Below are positions 36,930-48,486 of a stretch of 64,000 bases of DNA, in pieces. The notes below the pieces were generated by a model. It had not been told where the DNA came from, ran no database searches, and saw only the letters and a list, made by a program, of their open reading frames with translations. How positions within the stretch are numbered: the first letter of the stretch is position 1; each line of letters begins with the position of its first letter. The translations under genes and the position numbers were made by a program. The stretch spans positions 78,130-142,129 of the forward strand of contig JAQTOS010000005.1 of NCBI GenBank assembly GCA_028713225.1. Reading direction: 5' to 3'. Origin of the DNA: Candidatus Altimarinota bacterium. Its GTDB lineage: Bacteria; Patescibacteriota; Gracilibacteria; BD1-5; UBA6164.

Positions 36930-39032
36930 ATGTTTAAAAATTTCATTTCTAAAATCTCTGTATTTTATTTTGTTTTATGAATACTTACAAGTTCAGGTAT
37001 TTATTATTATGAATTTGTAAAAACTAGTTCTACAACAAGCACTTCAAAAACTGCTTCTACAACAGAAGCAGTTTCTTCTGGGTCTATAAAAGATACAGTT
37101 GATGCTGTTTGAACTGCAGAACTTGTTGATGAACAATCTCTTAGATTTAAGTGAGCGTGAACTGTAAAATCTGTTTTAGTTAAAGAGTGAAATAAAATTA
37201 AAAAATGAGATGTTATAGCTATCTTAGATGATAAAGATGGACAAAATTCAGTAGAGCAAGCTCAGATAAATCTAGATAATGCAAAAATTGCTTTGAAACA
37301 ACTTTATGATACTCCGGATCAAAGTAAAATAATGCAGGCAAAAAATTCTATAAAATCAACTCAAAATTCTATTACTATAGCCCAAAAAGAACTTACAAAT
37401 TTACAAAATTCTCAAGCTAATGATATAGTTCAACAGACTAAAAATATAGAAACAGCTAAAAAAGATTTAATAACTTTACAAAGCAATTTAAAAACGGCTC
37501 AAACAGATTTAGCTTTAACTCAAAAACAACAAGATAATACTTTATCAAATACTATTGTTAATAAATCTACAACAATTAAACAAGTTGAAGATAGCTTTTC
37601 AGCAGAACTTACAAGTATTTCAAAAATTATAGAACAATCAGATTATATTTTATGAGTAACTGAAAGCAATAAATATAAAAATGATTATTTTGAATCTTAT
37701 CTTTGAGCAAAAAATACTGCTTATAAAACTCAAGCAGAAACAGCTTTATTAAAAGTTATATCAGAATATAATAATTTACAAATTGTAGTTTCAAACTATG
37801 ATAATTCTTGAGATACTACGAAACTTATAAGCATATTAAATAGTATAGCTCTAGTTTATAAAGATTTGATAACTAGCACGGATTTGCTTTATAAAACTTT
37901 AACAAATTCTATTGTATCAAGTACTTTTACAGATTCTGATTTAGAATGAAAAAAATCAAATATTTATTCTTATGAAACAACAAGTCAATCTAAGCTAAAT
38001 TCTATAAATTCTACTATAAATTCTCTTAGTACACTTAGTGATACTAATTTGATAAGTGAATCAAATAATAATACTTTAACTAGCAAGCAAACATCTGTTA
38101 ATTCAGCTCAACTTGCTATAGATAAAAAATTAATTGATATAGATAATTTAGAAAAAAATCTAGATGAAACTATGGATTCAAATGCTGTTAATTTACAAAA
38201 TAAACAAGATTCTAGAGATAATTTAGAAAAAACTTTAGAAATTAATAATGAATCATATAAAGAACTTATAGAATGACCAACAGTAGAAAATGTTGCAAAA
38301 GCAAATAATTCTATAGCACAATCTGAAATTAATTTACAAAATGCTGTAGAAAAGTTAGATGATTATAAACTTATTGCTCCTTTTGATTGAGTTGTGAGAA
38401 AAATAGACTATATGGCTTGAGATAATCTGGCTACAGATTCTGACAAATATGTTTATATAGAAAATCCAAATTTACTTCAAATTACAGTTAATTTAGACCA
38501 AGTTGATATTGCAAAAGTTTCTATCGGAACAAAAGCTACAGTTACTTTTGATGCTTATACTACAAGTCCCGCAAATGCTGTAATTACTTCTATTGATACT
38601 GCTCCAATAACAACAAGTTGAGTTACATCATACAAAGTTACTTTGATTTTGGACGATAAAAATTTCAAAAAAACTGTATTATCAGGAATGACTGCTGATG
38701 TAGAACTTATAGTTGCAGAGAAAAATAATGTTATAGTTGTCCCAACAGAAAGCTTAACAAGTGAAAATAATAAAACTTATGTAAATTTAGAAAAAAATTG
38801 AAGAATTATTAAAACAGAAGTAATTATTTGAATAGAAGTTTCTGGAAAAACTGAAATAGTTTCAGGATTAAAAGTTGGTGATACTATTTCTATAACTACT
38901 TATACAGCTAGTTCCAGTACTGATACAACAAAATCAAGTTCACTATTAAATTTATGATGAAATAGAAGTTCAAGTTCTTCAAGAAGTAGCAGTTCTTCTT
39001 CTAGTCAAATGTGACCTCCAGGAGGATTTTAA
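36930..39032 (+). CDS. MacA-like periplasmic adaptor (membrane fusion protein)
   Basis: 700 residues: membrane helix (7-27), a lipoyl half-motif (AGTVKSVLVKEGNKIKKGDVIAIL), a very long coiled-coil hairpin (about 105-460), the second lipoyl half (KLIAPFDGVVRKIDYMAGDNL), beta-barrel domains (ITVNLDQVDIAKVSIGTKATV, VVPTESL) and a Ser/Gly-rich tail. Typical MacA is about 370 residues; the extra length is in the coiled coil. In a cell with a single membrane and thick wall the adaptor may span the wall, which is inference. Confidence 0.88.
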
Positions 39033-39051
39033 GAAATAATTACAAAATTTT

Positions 39052-39711
<660 letters not shown>

Positions 39712-39723
39712 AAAAATATTTAT

Positions 39724-40920
39724 ATGATTTCAATAATTGAAAATATTACAAATTCTTTTGAATCAATTAGAGCTAATAAACTTAGGTCTTCTTTGAGTAT
39801 GCTGGGGATAATTATTTGAGTATCTTCAGTTATTATTTTGACGGCAATTTGAAATTGAAGCCAACAATCTATAACTTTAAAGATTCAAGAACTTGGTACA
39901 AATATTTTGACTATTTCTGCTGGATGATGAGTTGGTTGAGTAAATACAAAAGCAACTTCAAAAGATATTCTGAGTGCAAAAATAGTAAAATCTATAAAAG
40001 AAAATGTAAAATGATTGGATTCAGTTCTTCCGATAATAACATCAAACTGACAACTAGTTTATTGAGCAAATAATATGAGTGCTTCTATTATGTGAGTTAC
40101 AAATGATTTTTTCAAGGCTAAAAATCTGACTATTGAATATGGTTCAAATTTAACTGATAAAAATCAGAATGATTTAGATAAAGTTGCTGTTATTGGGCAA
40201 GATGTTGCTACGACTCTTTTTCCAAATAATAATCCTGTTTGAAAAAAAGTGAAAATGGGAAATAATGTATTTTTAATAAATTGAGTGATAGCAACTAGTT
40301 CTACTTATGGTTCTTATATTTTTGTACCAATAACAACTGAAAGTATCAGAATAACAGGACAAAAATATTATTCTCAAATAATGATAGCAGTCACTGATTC
40401 TACTCAGGTAACATCTAAACAAACAGAAATTGATACACTACTTCAAAAAGAATTAAAAGTAACAGATACGAGTAATTTGCCTTATAGAATAAGAAATCAG
40501 TCAGAAATGCTCTCAAATATGAGTTCTATAACTGGGACTTTGACTATGTTGCTTGCTTGAATAGCTTGAATTTCACTACTTGTTTGAGGTATTTGAGTTA
40601 TGAATATAATGCTTGTTTCAGTAACAGAAAGAACAAGAGAAATATGAATTAGAAAAGCAATTTGAGCAGGGAAGGCAGATATTTTGATGCAATTTTTAAC
40701 TGAAGCAACAAGTTTAAGTTTGATTTGATGATGAATAGGAATAGCATTTTCTTACTGAGTTGTCTCTCTATTAAACCATTTTTCAATCCGAGCTATAATA
40801 ACAACAAATTCTATATTTGTAAGTTTCTTATTTTCGCTTTGAATATGAGTTATATTCTGATTATTACCAGCTTACAAGGCTGCCAAACTTAGACCAATTG
40901 ATGCGCTTAGATTTGAATAA
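39724..40920 (+). CDS. MacB-type ABC transporter permease
   Basis: 398 residues: N-terminal helix after the conserved ANKLRSSLSMLGIIIGVSSVI, a large extracytoplasmic domain, and three C-terminal helices with SVTERTREIGIRKAIGA and a final AAKLRPIDALRFE. This is the full FtsX/MacB permease layout. It is separate from its ATPase, as in Gram-positive MacB-like exporters. Last gene of the operon. Confidence 0.95.
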
Positions 40921-40960
40921 AACAAAAAAGCCTAGATTTTAAAATCTAGGCTTTTTTGTT
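40921..40960. terminator. Perfect palindromic terminator
   Basis: Two 20-bp arms (half-site AACAAAAAAGCCTAGATTTT) with no loop. It serves the efflux operon (+) and metK (-). Confidence 0.85.
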
Positions 40961-40961
40961 T

Positions 40962-42086
40962 TTATATAAGTTTAGAAAATAAATCTTTGCTATCAAGCTC
41001 TTCCCAACTTACATCATCTCTTCAGAAATGTCAGTAAGTTGCTGTTTTTTGGTATATTGGTCTTCTTAAATCTAATTTTTTTATTATTCCAGCTGGAGAC
41101 AAATCAAATTCTGAATTAATTGTATTTATAATTTTTTCTCTACTTACTTTTTCAGTTCAGAAACAATCAACATAAATACTTACTGGTTTTGCTACTCAAA
41201 TAGCATATCCAAGTTGGATTTCACATTTATCACAAATTCCTGAAGCTACTATATTTTTCGCTAAATATCTAGCAATATAAGCTCCAGATCTATCTACTTT
41301 TGTTGGGTCTTTTCCTGAAAAAGCTCCCCCTCAGTGTCTACCAACTCAACCATAAGTATCAATAATTATTTTTCTACCAGTTAGACCACAATCTCATTTT
41401 GGCCCACCAATTTCAAAAATACCAGTTGGATTTATAAATATTTTTGTATCACTATCTATCAAATCTCAAACTACAAAATCAATAACTTCTTTTTTGATTC
41501 ATTTTTTTAAATCTTCTTGAGAAATATATTTTTTGTGTTGATTTGAAATAACTATTGTATCAACTCTGATTATTTTATTATCTTCATATTCTACTGTAAC
41601 TTGAGTTTTTCAATCTGGAAGCAAGTAATCAAGGATTTTATTTTTTCTCACTTCTTCTAATCTACGAGCTAATTTGTGAGCCAAGTTTATAGGAAGAGGC
41701 AGGTAATTATCACTTTCATTTGTAGCATAACCATACATTATTCATTGGTCTCAAGCTCATCCAGTATCTACTCAAGCAGCAATATCTGGAGATTGAGTGT
41801 TTATAAGTAAATGAACTCAAATTTCATTTCAATCGAAGCTAGATTCAGGATTATCATAACCAATCTCGCATATTGTTTTTCTAACTATTTCATTGTAATT
41901 TACTACAGCTTTTGTTGTTATTTCTCAGCTTACTATAGCTGTTCCTGTTGTTACCATAGTTTCACATCATACTCTCGACATTGGGTCTTGAGCTAAACAA
42001 GCATCAAGTATTGCATCACTTATTTGGTCACATATTTTATCTGGATGACCAGAAGAAACTGATTCTGAAGTTATAAAATTTTTCAT
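40962..42086 (-). CDS. metK: S-adenosylmethionine synthetase
   Basis: Makes S-adenosylmethionine from ATP and methionine. 374 residues starting [23 protein letters not shown], with the family ATP-binding start, then a normal-length body including the GAGDQGIMYGYA loop, which is rich in TGA glycines. Expression is set by the SAM-I riboswitch just upstream. The product also feeds methylation reactions whose by-products the nucleosidase at 21689 could process. Confidence 0.96.
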
Positions 42087-42102
42087 ATAAATATTTTAAA
42101 AA

Positions 42103-42133
42103 TAAAAAAACTTTCCTCTTTTAAAAGGAAAGT
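42103..42133 (-). terminator. Riboswitch expression-platform terminator
   Basis: On the minus strand: ACTTTCCTTTT/AAAAGAGGAAAGT followed by T7, 17 bp before the metK start. It is placed to stop transcription when SAM is bound. Confidence 0.8.
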
Positions 42134-42149
42134 AATATTTTTCTAATTT

Positions 42150-42270
42150 TTATTTGTAGAAATTCACATCTTTCCCTTTAAAGGGTAGGATTTAGCACCT
42201 TGATTTCTCAGGTTGCTGGAGTGTTAATAACGAGCCTATTCTCTTCCACTCTCTCTTTATGTTTATGTCT
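42150..42270 (-). ncRNA. SAM-I (S-box) riboswitch
   Basis: The minus strand contains the S-box core: AGAGAGTGGAAGAG (P2/kink-turn), then CCAGCAACCTG and AAGGTGCTAAATCC in the right order and spacing, then AAAGATG closing P1. It lies upstream of metK and is followed by a terminator. Boundaries are approximate; the P1 pairing is the least certain part. Confidence 0.92.
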
Positions 42271-42309
42271 TGTATCTTATGAAAAATTTATTTTTAGTCA
42301 AATTTGATT

Positions 42310-43341
42310 TTATAAAATCTCTTTTTTTATTACTTCAAGTCCATCAGAAAATCTGCTTAAATTAAGCTTTTCTTTCCTATAATTTTCTAGTTTTTCTAGC
42401 TCTAATTTTAGATTATTTCATAGATTTTCTGACTCTTCCAAAACTATAGAATCAAAATGTTTTTGAAAATACATAGCATTATGAAATTGGTGATTTCAGG
42501 CAGAATTTTTTAGTGGAATAATAATTTGTATAATTCAGAAATAATATTGTTCCCAAATACTTGTGGCTCCAGCTCTAGTGATAGAAATATCAGCCTTTTG
42601 CATCACAGTTGCTAATTCTTCCTGGCTTATAAAATCATATAATTTAGTATTAGGAAATTTCTCAAAATTTTTTCTGAAACTTGTATTTTTTTCTCATAAA
42701 ATAATAGTGAAATTAGTATTTGGAAATTCTCAGATAATCTCAAGTAGATTTTCAAAAATGATTTTAGAACCTTGACTTCAAGCCATAACTAGGATTTCTT
42801 GTTTTTCATTTTTCTCTAATTTATCTTGAATATTTTCTATTAATTTTGGATTTAGAATTTGAGAAGATTTTATATATTTTTTTCAGTCAATTAGAGAATT
42901 ATCAAAAGTGAAAAATACTTTTGTAGCCAGGCGAGCAATTATCTTGTTTGAAAGTCACATAACAGTATCTGATTCGTGAATGTAGATTTTTTTTCCAAGA
43001 ATTTTTCCAGCAATACAAGCGGGAACTGAAACAAAACCTCATTTTGAAAATATTATATTTATGTCATATTTCACTATATAATAAAGACTTTGAAATACTC
43101 AAAAGATAATTTTAAATGGGTCAAAAAAGTTTTTTAAATCAAAATATCTTCTAATTTTTCCAGACATTATAGAATGAAATTCTATGTTATTTTCTAAAGC
43201 TATTTTTTGTTCTAGAGAGTTTTTTTCTCAAATCCATACAAAGTCTAGATTTTCATTTTTCAAATGATTATAAACCGATAAAAGAGGGAATACATGACCA
43301 CCAGTTCATCCTCAAGTTAGGGCTATTTTTATTTTCGTCAT
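42310..43341 (-). CDS. murG: UDP-GlcNAc transferase MurG
   Basis: Makes lipid II from lipid I at the inner membrane face. 343 residues with [14 protein letters not shown] near the start (first and third glycines TGA), [25 protein letters not shown], the donor loop MAGSQGSK and RAGATSIWE, all diagnostic of MurG. It is somewhat diverged in the last 60 residues. It supports a peptidoglycan wall in this organism. Confidence 0.93.
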
Positions 43342-43357
43342 AGTGTTTTGTTAAATT

Positions 43358-43408
43358 TTTATAAGCCCTCACCCCCAACCCCTCTCCCAAAGGGCGAGGT
43401 GAGAAGAT
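43358..43408. repeat. GC-rich CCCTCACCCCCAACCCC element
   Basis: The block CCCTCACCCCCAACCCCTCT is followed by CCC AAA GGGCGAGG, forming a small hairpin. Sequences like this recur in many bacterial genomes. It is sharply GC-rich for this window and lies between murG and the ZnuB-like gene. Confidence 0.55.
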
Positions 43409-43417
43409 AAAAGTAAT

Positions 43418-44221
43418 TTATTTAATTATTTTCTTAAATATTATAGAAAAAAATAGAAAAATCGCAAGAACAAGTACTATTGTTGCTCAAGTTGCTGTAT
43501 TTAAGTAATATGATGTAAAAAGTCAGATATTTACTCAAATAAGTGAGACAATAAGTGCAAAAATAAAAACTTTTTTGATAGAATTTGCTAGAATTTTTCA
43601 TATATTACTAGGAAGAATTAGAAAAGCTCCAAGAAGTAAAATTCAAAATATTTTTATAGAAAAAGCTACAACAAGTGCTGTTAAAATCAGAAAAGCTAAA
43701 TTATAAAAATTTGAATTTATATTTTTACTTTTGGCTAGTTCTTCGCTTATAGATATTGCTAGTAATTTTTTGCTTGCAAATGCAAAAAAGATTATTCAAA
43801 TTAGTGAAATTATTCCAAGTAAATATAAATCATTTTTTGTGATTGCAAGGATATTTCCAAAAAGCAGACTTGTAATATCAATTCTCAAATAAACTAAATA
43901 TGAAATCAAAAATATTGAAAGTCGCATCATAATCTGAGAAAGAAGCTCCATTCGTGAATCGCTTGTCAGTAATTTGGTTTTATTTATGAAAAATATAATA
44001 AAAGAAGCAAAAATCGCTCGAATTACAGAAATTATATTGTAATCAATTCCAAGAAATAATCCCAAACTTATCCCAGCCAAAACTCGGTTTGAAATCGTGT
44101 GACTGATTTGAACTTCTCTTCTAATAACAATAAAAACACCGATTATACTTCGGATTATTGCTATCAAATTTCATCAGATTAGTGCATTTGTAAAGAAAGA
44201 ATAGTTTAGTATTTCAAGCAT
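43418..44221 (-). CDS. ZnuB-type metal ABC transporter permease
   Basis: 267 residues, about seven to eight hydrophobic helices. The N-terminal half has IVIRREVQISHTISNRVLAGISLG, matching the ABC-3 family (HxxxH...A-GVALG region), and the C-terminal half has ILLLGAFLILPSNIGKILA. It imports zinc or manganese in relatives. No partner ATPase or binding protein is next to it. The leading His of the family motif is changed (IS instead of HA). Confidence 0.85.
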
Positions 44222-44278
44222 ATTTATATAATTTTAATTTTTCTCAAATATAATGATTTTTTTAAAAAAATGAAATTT

Positions 44279-44311
44279 AAAAAACTACTTCAAATTTGAA
44301 GTAGTTTTTTT
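44279..44311. terminator. Two-way terminator
   Basis: AAAAAACTACTTCAAA/TTTGAAGTAGTTTTTT, no loop, between the ZnuB-like gene and the toxin gene. Confidence 0.8.
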
Positions 44312-44344
44312 GCTAATAGTGATTTAATAAAATATTATCATATT

Positions 44345-44593
44345 TTAATCTTGATGGTCAGATATTTTAAATATTTTTAAAATATCTCATTCAATGAAAC
44401 AATAGGCTCTATATTTTTGATTTATTCTAAATTGATAAACTTTGTCATTTTTAGGTTTTCTGATTTTGAAATCAACTTTATCAAATAATCAATCTAATAA
44501 ATATGATTTAGCTTTTTTATATTGTTCTAATAAATTTCTAGATATTATATAAGGAACAACATCCTTATGTTCAATTATTTCTTTGAATCTCAT
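44345..44593 (-). CDS. RelE/ParE-like toxin
   Basis: 82 residues. The C-terminal half FRINQKYRAYCFIEGDILKIFKISDHQD matches the beta strands of RelE/ParE toxins (YRI...YR.(I/Y)...I....I.HR.). Such toxins cut mRNA on the ribosome or block gyrase. It follows a 55-residue partner gene by 5 bp, the usual antitoxin-toxin order. Which RelE/ParE branch cannot be decided. Confidence 0.78.
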
Positions 44594-44598
44594 AAGCC

Positions 44599-44766
44599 TT
44601 ATAAATTAACAAAATCTTCTATTTTAGCATTTTTTGCTTTTTTATAAGAAGCTTCTAGTTCCTTTTCAAATTTATAATTTTCATACAGTTTAAGTAATTC
44701 TTCCATACTAGAAAAATGAGTTTCTTTTAGCTCAAAAGGGATTTTATCTATTGTTAAAGTTGTCAT
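44599..44766 (-). CDS. Antitoxin partner of the RelE/ParE-like toxin
   Basis: 55 residues: a short beta-like start (MTTLTIDKIP), then a charged helix (SSMEELLKLYENYKFEKELEASYKKAKN). Size and gene order suggest an antitoxin. The N-terminus could form an RHH or AbrB-like DNA-binding strand, but this is not clear. Called mainly from context. Confidence 0.65.
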   Translation of the reverse strand: MTTLTIDKIPFELKETHFSSMEELLKLYENYKFEKELEASYKKAKNAKIEDFVNL

Positions 44767-44833
44767 ATATTTTTATTTAAAAAATAACTAAAAATATAAT
44801 AAGATTTTTAAGGTTTTAGTCAAATTTTATAAT

Positions 44834-44869
44834 CACAAAAACAAGCTCCAATTGGAGCTTGTTTTTGTG
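44834..44869. terminator. Perfect palindromic terminator
   Basis: 36-bp perfect palindrome (half-site CACAAAAACAAGCTCCAA), between the antitoxin promoter and the zinc-ribbon gene. Confidence 0.75.
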
Positions 44870-44876
44870 TATTTTT

Positions 44877-44996
44877 CTAATACTTCTTATATCCTTTTTT
44901 TCAAGTATATGGATTATAGTTTCATTTAGCAGAATAATTATCAAACTTCACTTTATTTGCTGTAGTTTTGAAATGTCAGCTAACAAAAGTTTAATT
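44877..44996 (-). pseudogene. In-frame coding-like tail after the stop of the zinc-ribbon gene
   Basis: After the TAA at 44997-44999 the same frame gives Asn, a second TAA (44991-44993), then 37 sense codons (start TFVSGHFKTT, end NPYTGKKGYKKY) with TGA at plausible glycines and a TAG at 44877-44879. The NPYTGKKGYKKY ending looks like a real protein C-terminus. It may be the decayed end of the gene upstream, or a separate fragment. Confidence 0.4.
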
Positions 44997-45521
44997 TTAC
45001 TTAATATAGCAATCATTAATTATTATATTTCCTAATTTTCAAGTATTTTTTCAAATAACAACAATATTTTCTCATTTTTTTAAATCTGCGGCTTTTGAGC
45101 TATCTTTTAACATACATTGAACTACAAAAATACTATCTCAAGTTTCTAAACTAACGAAAGGATGATCTAAAATATCTTTTCATATACTATCAACTTTTCA
45201 ACTGATTTCAAGCATTTTATTCTTTGATGCATCATCTGCTCGTATTTCATTTGCTTTATATACTCTATATAAATCTACAGCACTAATGACTTGAGGGGCT
45301 TCTTCTTGTTTTATTTGATTTACTGGATTAATACTAGGATTATTAATTTCAATCATTGATTGAACCATATTAAAAGCAAGAAAAGCTATAATTATTAAAG
45401 TAAGTAGAGGATGTTTTGCTATTCAACCTCTTAAATCTTTTTTACAGTTAGGACATATAGTCGCTTTTTTAGGTATTTCTGAGTAACAGTATTTACATAC
45501 TTTCAAATCTTTATTTTCCAT
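44997..45521 (-). CDS. Zinc-ribbon membrane protein with OB-fold-like domain
   Basis: 174 residues: a Cys4 zinc ribbon (CKYCYSEIP...CPNCKKD, 9-28), a membrane helix (about 38-56), and an extracytoplasmic domain (VDLYRVYKANEIRADD, KMLEISGKVDSIGKDIL, GENIVVIGKNTG) resembling the tRNA_anti-like OB fold found in small bacterial lipoproteins. The reading frame continues after two TAA codons with a coding-like tail. Function unknown. Confidence 0.7.
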
Positions 45522-45549
45522 AGGATAAAATAAATAATTAAATAATTTT

Positions 45550-46482
45550 TTAGTTTAGAGATTTTTTATATCAATCTTTTATAGCTTCATCTTCGCTACA
45601 AAAATAAACATAATTATAATTATATTTTGTTTTTTCTAAAATATCATTATAAAATTTAGAATTTTTATCATAATATATTTTGTCTGCAGTATTATCAGAC
45701 CAATATTGAATACATCATTGAGTAAAAGGAATATTATCTTGTTTTTGAATTTGTAATTGATTAGGAAAAAAAACTCATATTTTTGAATTTCAATAATATA
45801 CATCTGTTCATTTAATTGTAAATGAGTTACTAAAAGTCATTAAATCTTCTTGTATATATTCATATCTCCATCTATGATAAGATACATATATTTCTTTGGT
45901 ATTATTATTGTAAAATCAATTTTCTAATTCAGTATAATAGCTTGTTTCAAATTCTCAAGTTTTAAGATTTTTGTATAACTCATATCATTTAACAATATTA
46001 TTTGTTGTAATAATTTCATAAACTAAATTTTTCCCTTTATCATAGCTATAATTAGGAGCTGTTATTTCAATAGTTCAAATTGGTCTATCATCGCTTGATA
46101 ATATTTTTTTATTGTCTTCTTCAGCTTGTTTTTCTAATAATTGTTTTTGTTTTATTTCAGTTTCTAAATTTTTAATTTTTTCTAATTTATCTTTCAATAA
46201 ATAATTTAAATAAGATAATATATAATTATTTTTATCTGATAATTTTGTTTTTAACAAAATATCTATTTTTGAAACAATAGTATTTATATTAAGTATTTGC
46301 TTTTCTTCGCTTATTTTTGATATTTTATTTTCAAATCATTTATAAACGGAATTTATTTGTTTTTTATATGATTCTTGCTTGACAGCAGATAATTTAGTTT
46401 CTACTTTAAAATCTCAAGCAAAAGATAAACTTGTATTTAATAACATAAAAACAAGTAAAAATATAGATAATATCTTTCTCAT
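45550..46482 (-). CDS. Exported protein of unknown function
   Basis: 310 residues: signal peptide (1-22, ending SFA), a coiled-coil region (about 45-130, KLEKIKNLETEIKQKQLLEK), then a beta-rich, Tyr/Asn-rich domain (VKGYELYKNLKTGEFETSYY, IQYWSDNTADKIYYD) with two late cysteines. No family recognised. It is followed 28 bp later by the zinc-ribbon gene, so the two may be cotranscribed. Confidence 0.7.
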
Positions 46483-46939
46483 AAACCAAAAATTTAAAAA
46501 AATAATTAAGTTTTTATTTAGTTTTTGCAAACAAAAAAGGACAACTTATGAGCCTAGATGTTTTGCCGACAATCTAATCTAAAGTTATCCATAATAAGAC
46601 ACAATAGGACAAAGCAACATAAGTTGCCCTTTAATACTTATTATGGGTTTATTAAATCAGATTTATCGGCTATTCATTTATATCAAATTTACAATTTTTT
46701 GCAAATTTAGATATAAATTAACTTTCACAATATTCACAAAAATCATATTTTCAAGTTTTTCTTGAAGAATAAGCCAATAATTTAAGATAAATTTAAGATT
46801 GATAAGATTTTTATTTCCTATTAAAATAAATCCTAAATATGTCAATCTAAATTTAGATTTTACTAGTTTTTGTTAATGTTTAATTAATATTTAATAATTA
46901 AAATAATGCATGTTATTTTTATATTATTAAGAATTTTTT
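46483..46939. other. Long divergent intergenic region
   Basis: 457 bp between the exported-protein gene (-) and comM (+). It holds interleaved inverted repeats at 46536-46646 (listed separately) and a TTATCCATA sequence. The rest is AT-rich leader with no gene I can support. Confidence 0.5.
46536..46646. other. Interleaved inverted repeats with pseudoknot topology
   Basis: Repeat A: AAAGGACAACTTATG (46537 on) with CATAAGTTGCCCTTT (46609 on), one mismatch. Repeat B: CCATAATAAG (46580 on) with CTTATTATGG (46637 on). The order A-B-A'-B' would allow a pseudoknot. On the minus strand the A stem is followed by T6, like a terminator. Confidence 0.45.
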
Positions 46940-48475
46940 ATGATTTCACTTGTAAAATCTATCGCAGTAAATGGGCTTACTTCAAATATAATAGAAGTTG
47001 AAGTAGATATAAATAATGGGCTTCCAAGTTTTACAATAGTTGGTCTTCCTGACCAGGGAATTCAGGAATCAAGAGAGAGAATTAGGTCAGCTCTGAAGTC
47101 TTCTGGTGATAAATTGCCAGCTGCGAGAATAACTGTGAATTTGGCTCCAGCCGATATTAGAAAAGCTGGACCAATTTTTGATTTGGCTATTGCTGTGGGA
47201 ATACTTGTTAATTCTGGAACTATAAAAACGGACGAACTTATAAAGGATAGTATTTTCCTTTGAGAACTTTCTCTTGATGGGAAACTTAGGTCAGTTTGAT
47301 GAATACTTCCTGCTACAATTTGAGCAAGTGAAAAAGGATTTAAAAGGATTTTCTTACCACGAGCAAATTCTCGTGAAGCTTCATTTATTCCTGGAATTGA
47401 TGTAATTTCTGTTGATAATTTATCAGATTTAATAGAAATTTTGAATAAAGAAAAAAAGCTAGAAATAGCTCAAAAAATGGATTTTTCAAGTTTATCAAAA
47501 ACGAAATTGGATGATAAATATGATTTTAGATATATTATTGGGCAAGCTCATGCTAAAAGAGCTATGGAAATAGCACGAGCTGGCTGACATAATATAATAA
47601 TGAATTGACCTCCAGGAAGCTGAAAAACTCTTCTTGCCAAAACTTTTGCTACAATTTTGCCAGAAATGACACTGGATGAAGCAATAGAAGTTTCAAAAAT
47701 TTATTCTATTTCCGGGCTTTTATCTGATGAAAATCCGATAATTACATCTAGGCCTTTTCGCTCAGTTCATCATACTGCAAGTAGTATAAGTATAATTGGT
47801 TGAGGAACAAAAGCTCGTCCAGGGGAGATAAGTTTGGCTCATAAATGAGTTTTGTTTTTGGATGAGATTTTGGAGTTTCCAAAAAATGTTTTGGAAGTTT
47901 TGAGACAACCTTTGGAAGATCATCAAATAACTGTAACAAGAGTGAATTCAAGTTTTGTTTATCCAGCCAAATTTATATTACTTTGAGCGATGAATCCTTG
48001 TCCTTGTTGATATCTGACAGATCCAGACAAAGAATGTATTTGTAATGCAAGAGAAATAAAAAATTACACATCTAGATTATCAGGTCCACTTGTGGATAGA
48101 ATTGATATTTTCATAGAAGTTCCAAAAGTGAAAACGGAAGATTTTAATACTAAAAATGATTATAGTGGCATAGAAAATTCCGCTTCAATAAAGCTTAGAG
48201 TAGAAAAAGCAAAACTCATGCAATTAGCTAGATTTACTTGAACAAAAATTACTTCAAATTCAGAAATGTGAACTAAAGATATAAATAAATTTTGTAAATT
48301 AAATCAAGATTCAGAAACTTTGCTAAAAAAAGCTGTAACAAATATGAATTTATCAGCAAGGAGTTATTATAGAGTTTTGAAACTTTCTAGAACTATTGCT
48401 GATTTAGCAAATAGGGAAGAGATAATTATGCAAGATATTGCTGAAGCTTTGAGCTATAGAAAAACTCGAGATTAA
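46940..48475 (+). CDS. comM: ComM/YifB family Mg-chelatase-like AAA+ ATPase
   Basis: A branch-migration helicase that helps natural transformation in relatives. 511 residues: N-terminal domain ([40 protein letters not shown]), AAA+ core with Walker A GPPGSGKT (two glycines TGA), [33 protein letters not shown], a CPCGY...CxC zinc site and a C-terminal [15 protein letters not shown] block. With type IV pili this suggests DNA uptake ability. Its last codons lie in a palindrome shared with the convergent gene. Confidence 0.95.
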
Positions 48476-48486
48476 TCTCGAGTTTT
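48461..48486. terminator. Palindrome shared by two convergent 3' ends
   Basis: Perfect 26-bp palindrome, half-site AAAACTCGAGATT. Both comM (+) and the convergent gene (-) end Lys-Thr-Arg-Asp-stop inside it, and their stops overlap by 4 bp. Confidence 0.85.

Noticed and set aside
43358..43408. GC-rich element as a coding remnant or promoter
   Set aside because: No open frame with family resemblance and no -10/-35 pattern; it looks like a dispersed repeat.
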